Below are positions 1 through 7,676 of a stretch of DNA of 64,000 nt, one piece after another. Under the pieces are notes generated by a model. The model was not told the origin of the DNA and did not search any database. It saw nothing but the letters and a program-made list of their open reading frames with translations. Every line of letters begins with the position of its first letter. The first letter of the stretch is position 1. Location of the stretch: assembly GCA_049889535.1 (NCBI GenBank), contig JBMHDF010000010.1:1-64000 (forward strand), given 5' to 3'. Origin of the DNA: JAYQKL01 sp049889535. Its GTDB lineage: Bacteria > Pseudomonadota > Alphaproteobacteria > RS24. The position numbers and the translations under genes are program-made.

Positions 1-228
1 AATGCGGGCCGCCTGGTGCGGCAGGGTCTTTTTTTAGGCATTATAGATAATGCGGGCCGCCGTGGGCGGCAGGGTCTTTTTTTAGGCATTATAGATAATG
101 CGGGCCGCCTTGTGCGGCAGGGTCTTTTTTTAGGCATTCTAGATAATGCGGGCCGCCTTGTGCGGCAGGGTCTTTTTTTAGGCATTCTAGATAATGCGGG
201 CCGCCTTGTGCGGTGGGGGGATAATAGC
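1..228. repeat. 48-bp tandem repeat, about 4.6 copies, running off the left edge
   Basis: Units begin at 1, 49, 97, 145 and 193 and are nearly identical. Each unit holds a short inverted repeat (GCCGC, 5-nt loop, GCGGC) followed a few bases later by a run of seven T, so each copy resembles a weak intrinsic terminator on the plus strand. The unit is a multiple of three, so one plus frame stays open (a 16-residue repeat containing RQGLFLGI) and one minus frame is open too (Arg/Lys rich, MPKKRPC). Neither shows a convincing ribosome binding site, so I treat it as non-coding repeat DNA. Differences between copies cluster in the hairpin loop and in the ATTATAGAT/ATTCTAGAT segment. Confidence 0.85.
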
Positions 229-237
229 CCAATAATA

Positions 238-936
238 TCATGACCTTACATAGAGAGATAAGAGAGCTGATTGCATGGATGCGCGGCTGGCCGCCGCGTC
301 ATGGTTTAAAATCGCGCGGGTGAGGCGCTCATGTGGGCGCGAGTCGAAATCGCGTGTATAACGATGGCCAATTTTTTCGATAATATCATGGCTAATGCGA
401 TTGACCTGTTGCAAAGGGGCGAGAAAATCATTCCCCGCACTTTCAAGAACCAAAGAAAAATAGCGTAATTCTGCAGCCGCTGTATCCAATCCAATGCCAG
501 CCTGGCGCAGGCGCGCAAATTGGTCAGAAATATTCTGTCTGGCTTCGGGCGACGCACGGGAGGCCGCCAGAGCGGCGGCGCCTGGTTCAAACATAAGGCG
601 CAAATCAAGCAATTCATGCAAAAAGGCACGCCTTTTTTCTGGTGGCGTCTCGCGGGTCAACCATTCTAATATTAACGGGTCAAACATCGCCCAATTTTGC
701 CGGGGGCAGACAAAAGTACCCGCTTTAGGGACCGCATTAACCAGCCCTTTTGCGCCAAGCATACGCAAGGCTTCGCGCAAAACCACTCGCGAAACATTAT
801 ATAATTGCCCAAGTTCGGCATCATTTGGTAATAACGCACCAGATTCAAGGCGGCCAGCGATGATATCAAGCCCAATTTTGCTCGCAACCTGGTCTGTTAA
901 GCGTTTTGATTTGTTTTCCATAGGTAATAATACCAT
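238..936 (-). CDS. GntR family (FadR/FCD subfamily) transcriptional regulator
   Basis: A 232-residue DNA-binding repressor. It has an N-terminal winged helix (about residues 10-78, with the typical VSRVVLREALRMLGAKGLV recognition region) and a C-terminal all-helical FCD ligand domain (about 95-230). FCD domains normally bind a metal through an Asp and three His. Here the usual Phe-His of the second helix reads Phe-Ser (YFSLVLESAGND) and the final helix has Ala-Leu-Leu where His-Leu is usual, so at least two metal ligands seem lost. The start could instead be the Met at residue 6 (position 921). Neither start has a clear Shine-Dalgarno. It sits between the 48-bp repeat and an acidic protein gene on the same strand, so its targets cannot be inferred. 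Confidence 0.88.
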   Translation of the reverse strand: MVLLPMENKSKRLTDQVASKIGLDIIAGRLESGALLPNDAELGQLYNVSRVVLREALRMLGAKGLVNAVPKAGTFVCPRQNWAMFDPLILEWLTRETPPEKRRAFLHELLDLRLMFEPGAAALAASRASPEARQNISDQFARLRQAGIGLDTAAAELRYFSLVLESAGNDFLAPLQQVNRISHDIIEKIGHRYTRDFDSRPHERLTRAILNHDAAASRASMQSALLSLYVRS

Positions 937-964
937 ATAGAATTAATAAATAATACTTATTATT

Positions 965-1948
965 TTATTTATTCTTTTCTCGTAGTAAAAATTCGATGAA
1001 ATCTTGATATCTATCAATCCGCCGCTGTTCAGCATTAAAATTAGCCTGATAGCGCTGGTGGATATCTTGTATTTTGGCATCAAATTCAATGGCCAGCCGT
1101 TCAATTGTGTGCTGGCTGTCGATTATATCCTGCTCAATTTTGCGCATATCATCCTCAATATGTGCTTTTAGATTGGGTAAACTTTGCCCGGCTTTGGCAA
1201 TTGCGTCCCGCATTTGTGAGATTGTGTTCTTTTGTGCCTGTTCCAGCTCGGTCATTAATGCGTGCTGTGTTTCATGTGTGTTTTGATTGTTCTGTAAATT
1301 GGACAGCAAATCGCGCATATCAAGTGATAATTTCATATGGTCGGATATTGTTCCAGAGGCAGCAGGGGGTGAGGTTTCAGTTACGGCTTGAGGTGTCGGG
1401 AGTGAGTCGGTTTCGGCTGTTTGAGGGGGCGTATCAGCGGATGATAGCACTTGTGCAGGCGCTGTCTTTGTGTCAATAGCGCCAAAATCACCCCCAAAAT
1501 CACCCCCAAAATTACCCGCTATCTCGCTTTCACTCTCGCCTTCACTCTCGATTTCACTCTCGATTTCACTCTCGCCTTCACTATCACTGGCAATAGTCAT
1601 ATCAGAGCTATCAGAAGCCTCATCTTCTGCAATTTCTTGTGCTTCGCTAGGGCTATCAGTCGCCAATAAGTCGCTTTCACCGCTTAACTCGGCCGCAATC
1701 GCGGCTTCTAAACCCGCATCAAGACCCGCATCAGGGCCCGTATCATCTTCTGGTTGAGCGTCTGTCACTTCTAAAGGCGATGTGTCCTCTATAGCGTCTT
1801 GATTTTGTGTCTCTGGCGGCGAGGTCTCTTCTGATGACTCTTGCGGCAACTGTTGAGATGATGTTTGGGGTGACTCATCATCAAGAATAGTTTGAATCGC
1901 GTCGGCGATTTCGGCCATTTTCCGGAATTCGTCTTTTTCGTCAGCCAT
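965..1948 (-). CDS. acidic, repeat-rich coiled-coil protein of unknown function
   Basis: About 327 residues from the Met at 1948 (MADEKDEF), which has an ATAGG-like ribosome binding site; an upstream Met at 1993 would add 15 hydrophobic residues. The first 200 residues are low-complexity and rich in Glu, Asp, Ser and Thr, with short Ser-Glu repeats (SEIESEIESEGESESE) and a duplicated GGDFGGDFG stretch. The last 120 residues (from about LDMRDLLSNLQNN) are charged and predicted helical or coiled coil, ending REKNK. No signal peptide appears from this start. I do not recognise a family. The layout, a disordered acidic tether with a C-terminal coiled coil, suggests a scaffold or interaction protein, but that is inference. 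Confidence 0.7.
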   Translation of the reverse strand: MADEKDEFRKMAEIADAIQTILDDESPQTSSQQLPQESSEETSPPETQNQDAIEDTSPLEVTDAQPEDDTGPDAGLDAGLEAAIAAELSGESDLLATDSPSEAQEIAEDEASDSSDMTIASDSEGESEIESEIESEGESESEIAGNFGGDFGGDFGAIDTKTAPAQVLSSADTPPQTAETDSLPTPQAVTETSPPAASGTISDHMKLSLDMRDLLSNLQNNQNTHETQHALMTELEQAQKNTISQMRDAIAKAGQSLPNLKAHIEDDMRKIEQDIIDSQHTIERLAIEFDAKIQDIHQRYQANFNAEQRRIDRYQDFIEFLLREKNK

Positions 1949-2013
1949 GCAAAAACCTATTTCCAGCAACAAATAAGCGCTACGCAAAAACACTATTAAT
2001 ACAATACGCGACT

Positions 2014-2035
2014 CTATCCTTATTAAAAAGGATAG
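2014..2035. promoter_or_regulatory. perfect 8-bp inverted repeat between divergent genes
   Basis: CTATCCTT and AAGGATAG are separated by six A/T bases. The site lies between the acidic protein gene (minus) and the GAF membrane protein gene (plus). It could be an operator or an RNA hairpin; there is no T-run for a standard terminator. Confidence 0.4.
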
Positions 2036-2168
2036 ATGATGTATTTATACACGTTTCATACTACTATATTTATGATTCGTCTGAAAGATGATACAAGCGT
2101 TCAATGACGCTTTTCGTGCAGATGTTGTATTTCTTTGACCTAAAAGGACCAAAAATTGGCGCGACACA

Positions 2169-3185
2169 ATGACAAGTGAAGAAGAAAATCACCAAAATCC
2201 GCCACCACAAACCCTCACGCCACGCCCAGTACATAAAGGCGTGCGCGCTTTAACCAATCTATTATTATTAGAGCATGATTTTAGACGCGCCCAAGAAGAT
2301 GATCAGTTGGCGCGTTTAGTTGTTGATAAATTAAAAAATTTTGCGCCTTATGATTGCGCCGTTTTTTGGACAGTGAAGCAGAAAAAATATTTTCGTAAGG
2401 CGGTTATATCCGGTGTTGGCAATGAGCCAGATGGCAAGGCGATGCGCAAATGGGGTGTGCAGCTATCACGCTGGCTGGCCAAAGAAATATATCAATCTAA
2501 GCAAGCCTTGCTGATTGAGCCAGATGTGATTGCAGATAAGGTTTTGGATTGCTGGCCTGAAACTGTACCAATGCATGGGCTGGCTGTGCCGATTAAAAAT
2601 CCGAAAGGTGACATGTTAGGTGGGGTTATTTTATTGCGCGATGCGGCGTGGTCGCCTGCTGTGCAGGTTTTGCTCGACCAAATGGCAGAGGCGGCAGGTT
2701 ATAGTCTGCGGGCAATTTCATTAGGCATGCATAAGCGCAAACCCAATAAGGCAAAATGGCTGACATTTGGTCTGATTGGTTTGCTGATGGCGGGCAGTTT
2801 TCTTATCCCGATGCCTGTTAATATTGATGTACGGGCTGAGTTGGCTAAAGGTAACCCCAGCATATCAGGGCTTTCAGCGCCGCGTGGCCCTGCCCAGATA
2901 GATTTGATGATACCCGCGCAAGAGGCGATGAATTTAAAACCAGGCATGCGTTTGGAAGCTAATTTCTCTGGTCAAAAATATAAACTGGAAGTGGAGCGCG
3001 TTACGCCTTGGTATGTCGCTTTATTTAGTGATCGGCGGGTGCGCACGCGATTGATTGATGCGCCAGATGATTTAGCGCCGCCTGTGATTGAACGGGTGAC
3101 GGTGAGCAACACCACCACGCCTTTACCGCTTTATTTACTGCGTGGCCCAGTGAATGCCATTCGCCAGTCCATTGGTTTAAAATAA
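2169..3185 (+). CDS. GAF-like domain protein with one transmembrane segment and a short periplasmic tail
   Basis: 338 residues. Residues about 35-185 look like a GAF-type sensor fold (AVFWTVKQ, GLAVPIKNPKGDMLGGVILL). One transmembrane helix follows at about 198-213 (LTFGLIGLLMAGSFLIPM), then roughly 120 residues beginning PVNIDVRAEL. The junction resembles membrane-fusion (HlyD-type) proteins that carry an N-terminal GAF domain. However, the lipoyl and long coiled-coil parts are absent, and the tail goes almost directly to the beta-rich end. It is followed 54 bp later by an ABC ATPase gene, and the two may work together. Function is not known; the domain reading is moderately secure. Confidence 0.6.
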   Translation: MTSEEENHQNPPPQTLTPRPVHKGVRALTNLLLLEHDFRRAQEDDQLARLVVDKLKNFAPYDCAVFWTVKQKKYFRKAVISGVGNEPDGKAMRKWGVQLSRWLAKEIYQSKQALLIEPDVIADKVLDCWPETVPMHGLAVPIKNPKGDMLGGVILLRDAAWSPAVQVLLDQMAEAAGYSLRAISLGMHKRKPNKAKWLTFGLIGLLMAGSFLIPMPVNIDVRAELAKGNPSISGLSAPRGPAQIDLMIPAQEAMNLKPGMRLEANFSGQKYKLEVERVTPWYVALFSDRRVRTRLIDAPDDLAPPVIERVTVSNTTTPLPLYLLRGPVNAIRQSIGLK

Positions 3186-3239
3186 TCACACTTCGCGCCG
3201 CCGCTTGTTTGAAACCCGTTCTCACGCTAGATTGACTTT

Positions 3240-3989
3240 ATGATTGAACTTCAAAATATCACTAAAAAATTTGGCGATATTACCGCTTTGGACAATGTTT
3301 CTTTAACTGTCAAAAAAGGGCGGTCAATGGCGCTTCTTGGCGCAACAGCAGCCGGTAAATCTGTGATGTTGAAACTGATAGCAGGGCTTTATGCGCCTGA
3401 ACAAGGTCAGTTTTATATAGATGGGGCGCAACAGGGTGTGGTTGATGATCGCTCAGAAACAACGAATTTGCGCATTGGGATGTTGTTTCAACACAATGCG
3501 TTATTTGACAGTCTGACCGTGTGGGAAAATATTGCTTTTCGATTGATGCAAAATGGCTTGTCGCGACAGGCTGGCCGCGCGCGCGCGATTGAATTGCTGC
3601 AACAGGTTGGTTTGGCAAAAGAAAATGCCGATTTATTTCCGGCTGATTTATCTGGTGGTATGCAAAAACGGGTTGGCTTTGCTCGTGCGATTGCGACAGA
3701 TGCTGATATTTTGCTACTGGACAACCCAACCGCAGGGCTTGACCCGATACTTGCCGCGCGCATTGACCGTATGATTTCTAAAATGGCACGTGATAGAGGC
3801 GCGACAGTGATTTCCGTGACAAGCAATATGGTCGGGCTATATGATGCTTATGACGATGTGGCAGTAATGGACCGCGGAAAGCTTCACTGGTTTGGCACAT
3901 CAGAACAAGCGCGCATGGACCCTAATCCTTATTTGCGCCAGATTATTGAAGGCCATCGCGAAGGCCCCATTAAGGTTATGGCCAGCTAG
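3240..3989 (+). CDS. ABC transporter ATP-binding protein, MlaF-like, with altered catalytic residues
   Basis: 249 residues with the overall layout of MlaF/Ttg2A-type ATPases: Walker A GATAAGKS (34-41), Q-loop Gln84 in FQHNALFDSL, and signature LSGGMQKRV (137-145), typical of the Mla/Mkl group. Two residues needed for hydrolysis are changed. Walker B reads LLLDNPTAGLDP, so the catalytic Glu is Asn162, and the switch region reads VTSNM, so the H-loop His is Ser195. I checked both codons (AAC and AGC). No MlaE permease or MlaD partner lies nearby. It may bind ATP without turning it over, act as a regulatory subunit, or be decaying. It follows the GAF membrane gene and precedes msrA on the same strand. 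Confidence 0.85.
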   Translation: MIELQNITKKFGDITALDNVSLTVKKGRSMALLGATAAGKSVMLKLIAGLYAPEQGQFYIDGAQQGVVDDRSETTNLRIGMLFQHNALFDSLTVWENIAFRLMQNGLSRQAGRARAIELLQQVGLAKENADLFPADLSGGMQKRVGFARAIATDADILLLDNPTAGLDPILAARIDRMISKMARDRGATVISVTSNMVGLYDAYDDVAVMDRGKLHWFGTSEQARMDPNPYLRQIIEGHREGPIKVMAS

Positions 3990-4026
3990 CTTGTGCTGTT
4001 GATTTTAGAAAGTTTAGGACGCTTTG

Positions 4027-4680
4027 ATGTTTGAAAAACTTATGCAAAAGAAACTTACCCTACCGACTGCTGAAACTGCTTTGCCAGGCCGGGCAGAAAA
4101 AATGCCTGTATTGGGTCACCATTTTGTTTTAGATACACCAACCTTGCCAGATTGGCCGGAAAATATGGAGCTGGCGATGTTTGGCATGGTGTGTTTTTGG
4201 GGAGCAGAGAGAAAGTTTTGGCAAGGTGCGGAAGTTTTTTCAACCCAAGTTGGGTATGCGGCGGGTTTAACACCCAACCCGACTTATGAGGAAGTTTGTT
4301 CGGGCCTGACCGGACATAATGAAGTGGTGCGGGTGGTTTTTGACCCGCAAAAAACCAGTTTTGAAGAATTGTTAAAAGTGTTTTGGGAAAACCATGACCC
4401 CACGCAAGGCATGGCGCAGGGTAATGATGTGGGCACGCAATATCGCTCGGGGATTTATACCTATTCAGATAAACAGCAAGAGCAGGCGGCTGCATCGCGT
4501 GAGGCGTTTCAAGCTGCTTTGGACAAAGCCGGTTATGGAGCCATTACAACCGAGATTATCAGCGCGCCTGAATTTTATTATGCTGAAGATTACCACCAGC
4601 AATATTTAGGCAAAAACCCGAATGGTTATTGTGGTCTTGGCGGCACGGGCGTGGCGTGTCCGCTGGGTGTGAGTGCTTAA
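4027..4680 (+). CDS. msrA: peptide-methionine (S)-S-oxide reductase MsrA
   Basis: 217 residues, near the E. coli length. The enzyme reduces methionine-S-sulfoxide in proteins using thioredoxin. The ATG at 4027 has AGGA seven bases upstream and is better than the in-frame TTG at 4024. The catalytic Cys lies in FGMVCFWGAERKFW (Cys56 from this start). The residue before it is Val, whereas the family almost always has Gly (GCFWG). The VCSGLTGHNEVVRVVFDP and FWENHDPTQGMAQGND blocks and the C-terminal recycling cysteines (GYCGLGG, ACPLG) are intact. It converges with the TonB receptor gene; the two stop codons overlap. Confidence 0.95.
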   Translation: MFEKLMQKKLTLPTAETALPGRAEKMPVLGHHFVLDTPTLPDWPENMELAMFGMVCFWGAERKFWQGAEVFSTQVGYAAGLTPNPTYEEVCSGLTGHNEVVRVVFDPQKTSFEELLKVFWENHDPTQGMAQGNDVGTQYRSGIYTYSDKQQEQAAASREAFQAALDKAGYGAITTEIISAPEFYYAEDYHQQYLGKNPNGYCGLGGTGVACPLGVSA

Positions 4681-6671
4681 AAATAACGCTTGATATAAAA
4701 AGACCAATGGCGCCTTTCACCTGGAAAATACCGCGCCTGTCCAAAAGCAAAATCGGCACGGCGCGCATAGGCTTTATCGAAAAGATTATTAATGGCAAAG
4801 CGCATTTCGTAATTTTCTTGGGCGCGCCAGAACAGATTAAAATCAACCAATGAATGGCCATCATATTTTTGGCTGCCCGATTCATTCATATGATAAGGCC
4901 CGATATAATGCCAGTGCAGTTTGGTCGCGAGTTCTGATGTGATGTCATATCCAAGCTCTGCCTGCATAATTTTGCGCGGCGCGCTATCAATATCCTGGCC
5001 TGACATAATTTGATTAGGGGCATGCGTAAATTCATAAAGATGGCGGGCATAGCTGGCGCGTATGGCCCCACTTAGGCGTTGATAGTGTGCAGATAGGTCG
5101 ACTTCTAGCCCCGCATGGCTGGTTTTGCCATTGGATAGGTTTTCTGAATTGGAGTCGCGGAAATAATAATTTTTCTTTTTCATGTGATAAGCGGTGGTTT
5201 CAAGTGCAAAATTTTGATGTTGTAGGCGCCATCCGATTTCTACACTGTCTAGCTTTTCAGGGCGTATATCACCAATATTTTGGCCCATGCGCAAACGATA
5301 CATATCTGTGGTTTGTGGGGCGCGACTGCCGCGAGACAGATTCACAAATACCAAATGCTGCCCAATTTGATGGGTTAAGCCAAGTTTCGGGGAGAGTGTG
5401 TCAAAGTCATCTTCGCGGTCAGCTGGACGTAAAAACCGCCCGAAACCGCCATTACTGGTGTTATTATCATAGCGATATTGGGTCAGCTCAGCGCGTAGAC
5501 CTATGGTCAGCTTGGTTTGGGGAGCCAGCATCCATTCAGCATGGGCATAGGGCGCGAGAGAGGTGGCGGTGACCTGATAATCATATTGCAGGCCAGGCAG
5601 ATACCCAAAACGGGCCGGATTGGTTTGGAATTGCCACATGCTGCCTTGCGTGTAATCTATATCCAGCCCAATAATCACGAGATGCCCTGCTGGGCTGGTG
5701 CGCTCATAAGCACTTAATATGCCCAAACTTTCATGTGCGTTTTTTTCTAGCGGATCAGCCGTTGATAAAAAATGCATGCGGAACGTCATTTTATTTTTGC
5801 GCCAATATGGCGTCAGGGAGATACGGCTATCACCATTGGTTTTTTCGAGTTTAAGCGCGGCGCGCAATGACCAGGCATCGCGATGGGCATTGTCATCATC
5901 ATTGGCTTTGGCAAGGGTTTGGTCGCGGAAGTCTGAGGCATAGCCTGCGGTTTCTTGATTGAGATTCATGCCAGCAAGGCTCAAGCGAGCGGTTTTGTCT
6001 CCCGCCCCCCATTTGGTTTGCCATCTGAATTTCTGTTGTCCAAACCCCGCATTGGCGCGCGCGCCTTCTTCTTCACCGCTGAGACTTATTGACAAACGGC
6101 TGGCGTGATTTGTTTGTCTCAGGGCTGTCGCAGTGGTGAGGTGATAGCGCCCATAAGAGCCAGCTTGTATGCTCAGATATGAGCTGCTCTCTTCAGGTTC
6201 TGGGGCAATCACATTTATCATGCCATGCTGTGCATTAGAGCCATAAAGCGCGCTGCTTGGCCCGCGCACGGTTTCAACTCGCGCTGCATCGGATAAAATA
6301 ACATCCATTAAAGCATTCACATTAGCAAAGCCCGCGGCGCGCAATGGCACATTATCTTCTAAATATAAAAATGAACCAGCCCCGGCACCTGCTGTTAAAA
6401 TAGGTGAGCGGAGGGCGGTCAAATGTTCTTGCCCGCTGCCGCGCTGGATATAGACACCCGGAACGCGGTTTATCATATCGGCAGGATAAATTAAGTCTGC
6501 GTCGCTTGGGATTGAGATATGAATATTGCCCGGATTGGTGAATTGAGCGCTTTGTGAACGGCGGGTGGTCACGATAATATTATCGATAAAATTCTGCGCG
6601 CTTGCTGGCGTGAGTTCAATCGCTATGACAAAAGCCGCAATGAACCAATGCGCATGTTTCAGATATGGCAT
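4677..6671 (-). CDS. TonB-dependent outer-membrane receptor
   Basis: 664 residues with an N-terminal signal peptide (FIAAFVIAIELTPASAQ). A plug domain follows, with the hallmark stretch VETVRGPSSALYGSNAQHGMINVI at about residues 135-157, then a beta-barrel ending in aromatic Phe (FYIKRYF) as expected for BAM insertion. It imports a ligand using TonB energy. The plug resembles siderophore, cobalamin or vitamin receptors, but the substrate is not readable. It starts only 4 bp after the kdsD stop and is probably cotranscribed with galU and kdsD, an unusual partner for sugar-nucleotide and KDO genes. Confidence 0.9.
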   Translation of the reverse strand: MPYLKHAHWFIAAFVIAIELTPASAQNFIDNIIVTTRRSQSAQFTNPGNIHISIPSDADLIYPADMINRVPGVYIQRGSGQEHLTALRSPILTAGAGAGSFLYLEDNVPLRAAGFANVNALMDVILSDAARVETVRGPSSALYGSNAQHGMINVIAPEPEESSSYLSIQAGSYGRYHLTTATALRQTNHASRLSISLSGEEEGARANAGFGQQKFRWQTKWGAGDKTARLSLAGMNLNQETAGYASDFRDQTLAKANDDDNAHRDAWSLRAALKLEKTNGDSRISLTPYWRKNKMTFRMHFLSTADPLEKNAHESLGILSAYERTSPAGHLVIIGLDIDYTQGSMWQFQTNPARFGYLPGLQYDYQVTATSLAPYAHAEWMLAPQTKLTIGLRAELTQYRYDNNTSNGGFGRFLRPADREDDFDTLSPKLGLTHQIGQHLVFVNLSRGSRAPQTTDMYRLRMGQNIGDIRPEKLDSVEIGWRLQHQNFALETTAYHMKKKNYYFRDSNSENLSNGKTSHAGLEVDLSAHYQRLSGAIRASYARHLYEFTHAPNQIMSGQDIDSAPRKIMQAELGYDITSELATKLHWHYIGPYHMNESGSQKYDGHSLVDFNLFWRAQENYEMRFAINNLFDKAYARRADFAFGQARYFPGERRHWSFYIKRYF

Positions 6672-6675
6672 TGGA

Positions 6676-7662
6676 TTAGGCTGTGCCTAAACGCAACAGG
6701 TCGTGCAAATGGATAAATCCGATAGGCTGCGCTTGGTCGCAGATGAATAAGCCTTGAATTTTATTTTTATTCATAATCGCCAAAGCCTCTGCGGCAATCA
6801 TATTGGCAGTAATTGTTTTGGGTGGGGCGGTCATAATCTCGCTTGTGGTTTTGGCTAAAATATCTGCCCCCATATGCCGCCGCAAATCGCCATCCGTGAT
6901 AATACCAATAAGTTGCTCGGTGCTATCCACCACGCCAAGACAGCCAAACCCAAGCTGGCTCATCGTCACAATTGCTTCAGACATAAGAATATTGTCCGCG
7001 ATAAGCGGTATATCCGCGCCGCGATGCATAATTTCACCAATGGTTGTCAGGCTGGCGCCAAGCTTGCCGCCTGGATGAAATTTTTTGAAGTCAGATGCTG
7101 TGAAACCGCGCATTTCCAGCAAGGCAATCGCAACGGCATCCCCCAGTGCGAGTTGCATGGTTGTTGATGTGGTTGGCGCCAAACCATTTGGGCAGGCCTC
7201 CTCGGCCTTTGGCAGTGTCAGACAAATATCAGATGCCTTGCCCAAAGCGCTTTCAGGGTTGGAAGTGATGGCAATCAATGGAATGTCAAATCGCTTCACA
7301 TATGCAATCAGACTGCCAAGTTCAGGTGTTTCCCCCGACCAGGAAAGACCCAGCACAATATCCTCGGGCAGTATCATGCCCAAATCCCCATGACTGGCTT
7401 CGCCGGGATGCACATAATGGGCGGGCGTTCCAGTTGAGGCTAAAGTGGCGGTGATTTTTTTAGCAATATGCCCGCTCTTACCCATACCAGTGACAATCAG
7501 ACGGCCAGAGGTTTCGGCGATGGACTGAATCGCTGCCTCAAAATCTGCGCCCAGACTTTCTTCAAGCTGTAACAGCCCCTCGCGCTCGGCGGCCAGCGTT
7601 TTGCGGGCTGATTGGAGTGACGAAATAGCTAGGCTATCGGTTTTAGATTTTGAATTGGTCAT
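6676..7662 (-). CDS. kdsD: arabinose-5-phosphate isomerase (KdsD/KpsF family)
   Basis: 328 residues. It interconverts ribulose-5-phosphate and arabinose-5-phosphate, the first step toward KDO of lipopolysaccharide. The N-terminal SIS domain (about 45-180) has GMGKSGHIAKKITATL and the HPGEASHGDLGM active-site segment. Two CBS domains follow (about 210-328). The length is standard. It is the middle gene of the galU-kdsD-TonB receptor run, 14 bp after galU, which supports an envelope polysaccharide role. Confidence 0.94.
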   Translation of the reverse strand: MTNSKSKTDSLAISSLQSARKTLAAEREGLLQLEESLGADFEAAIQSIAETSGRLIVTGMGKSGHIAKKITATLASTGTPAHYVHPGEASHGDLGMILPEDIVLGLSWSGETPELGSLIAYVKRFDIPLIAITSNPESALGKASDICLTLPKAEEACPNGLAPTTSTTMQLALGDAVAIALLEMRGFTASDFKKFHPGGKLGASLTTIGEIMHRGADIPLIADNILMSEAIVTMSQLGFGCLGVVDSTEQLIGIITDGDLRRHMGADILAKTTSEIMTAPPKTITANMIAAEALAIMNKNKIQGLFICDQAQPIGFIHLHDLLRLGTA

Positions 7663-7676
7663 GATTGATTGTCATA

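Noticed and set aside
1..228. CRISPR array
   Set aside because: The units are directly adjacent with no variable spacers, and no cas genes are present.
16..243. Protein made of a repeated 16-residue motif
   Set aside because: No ribosome binding site; the frame stays open only because the repeat length is a multiple of three, and a minus frame is open too.
1451..1757. Plus-strand ORFs rich in Ser, Pro and Leu repeats
   Set aside because: These are shadows of the Ser-Glu repeats in the minus-strand acidic protein.
3240..3989. Complete Mla-type lipid transport operon
   Set aside because: No permease, MlaD or MlaC genes adjoin, and the ATPase catalytic residues are changed.
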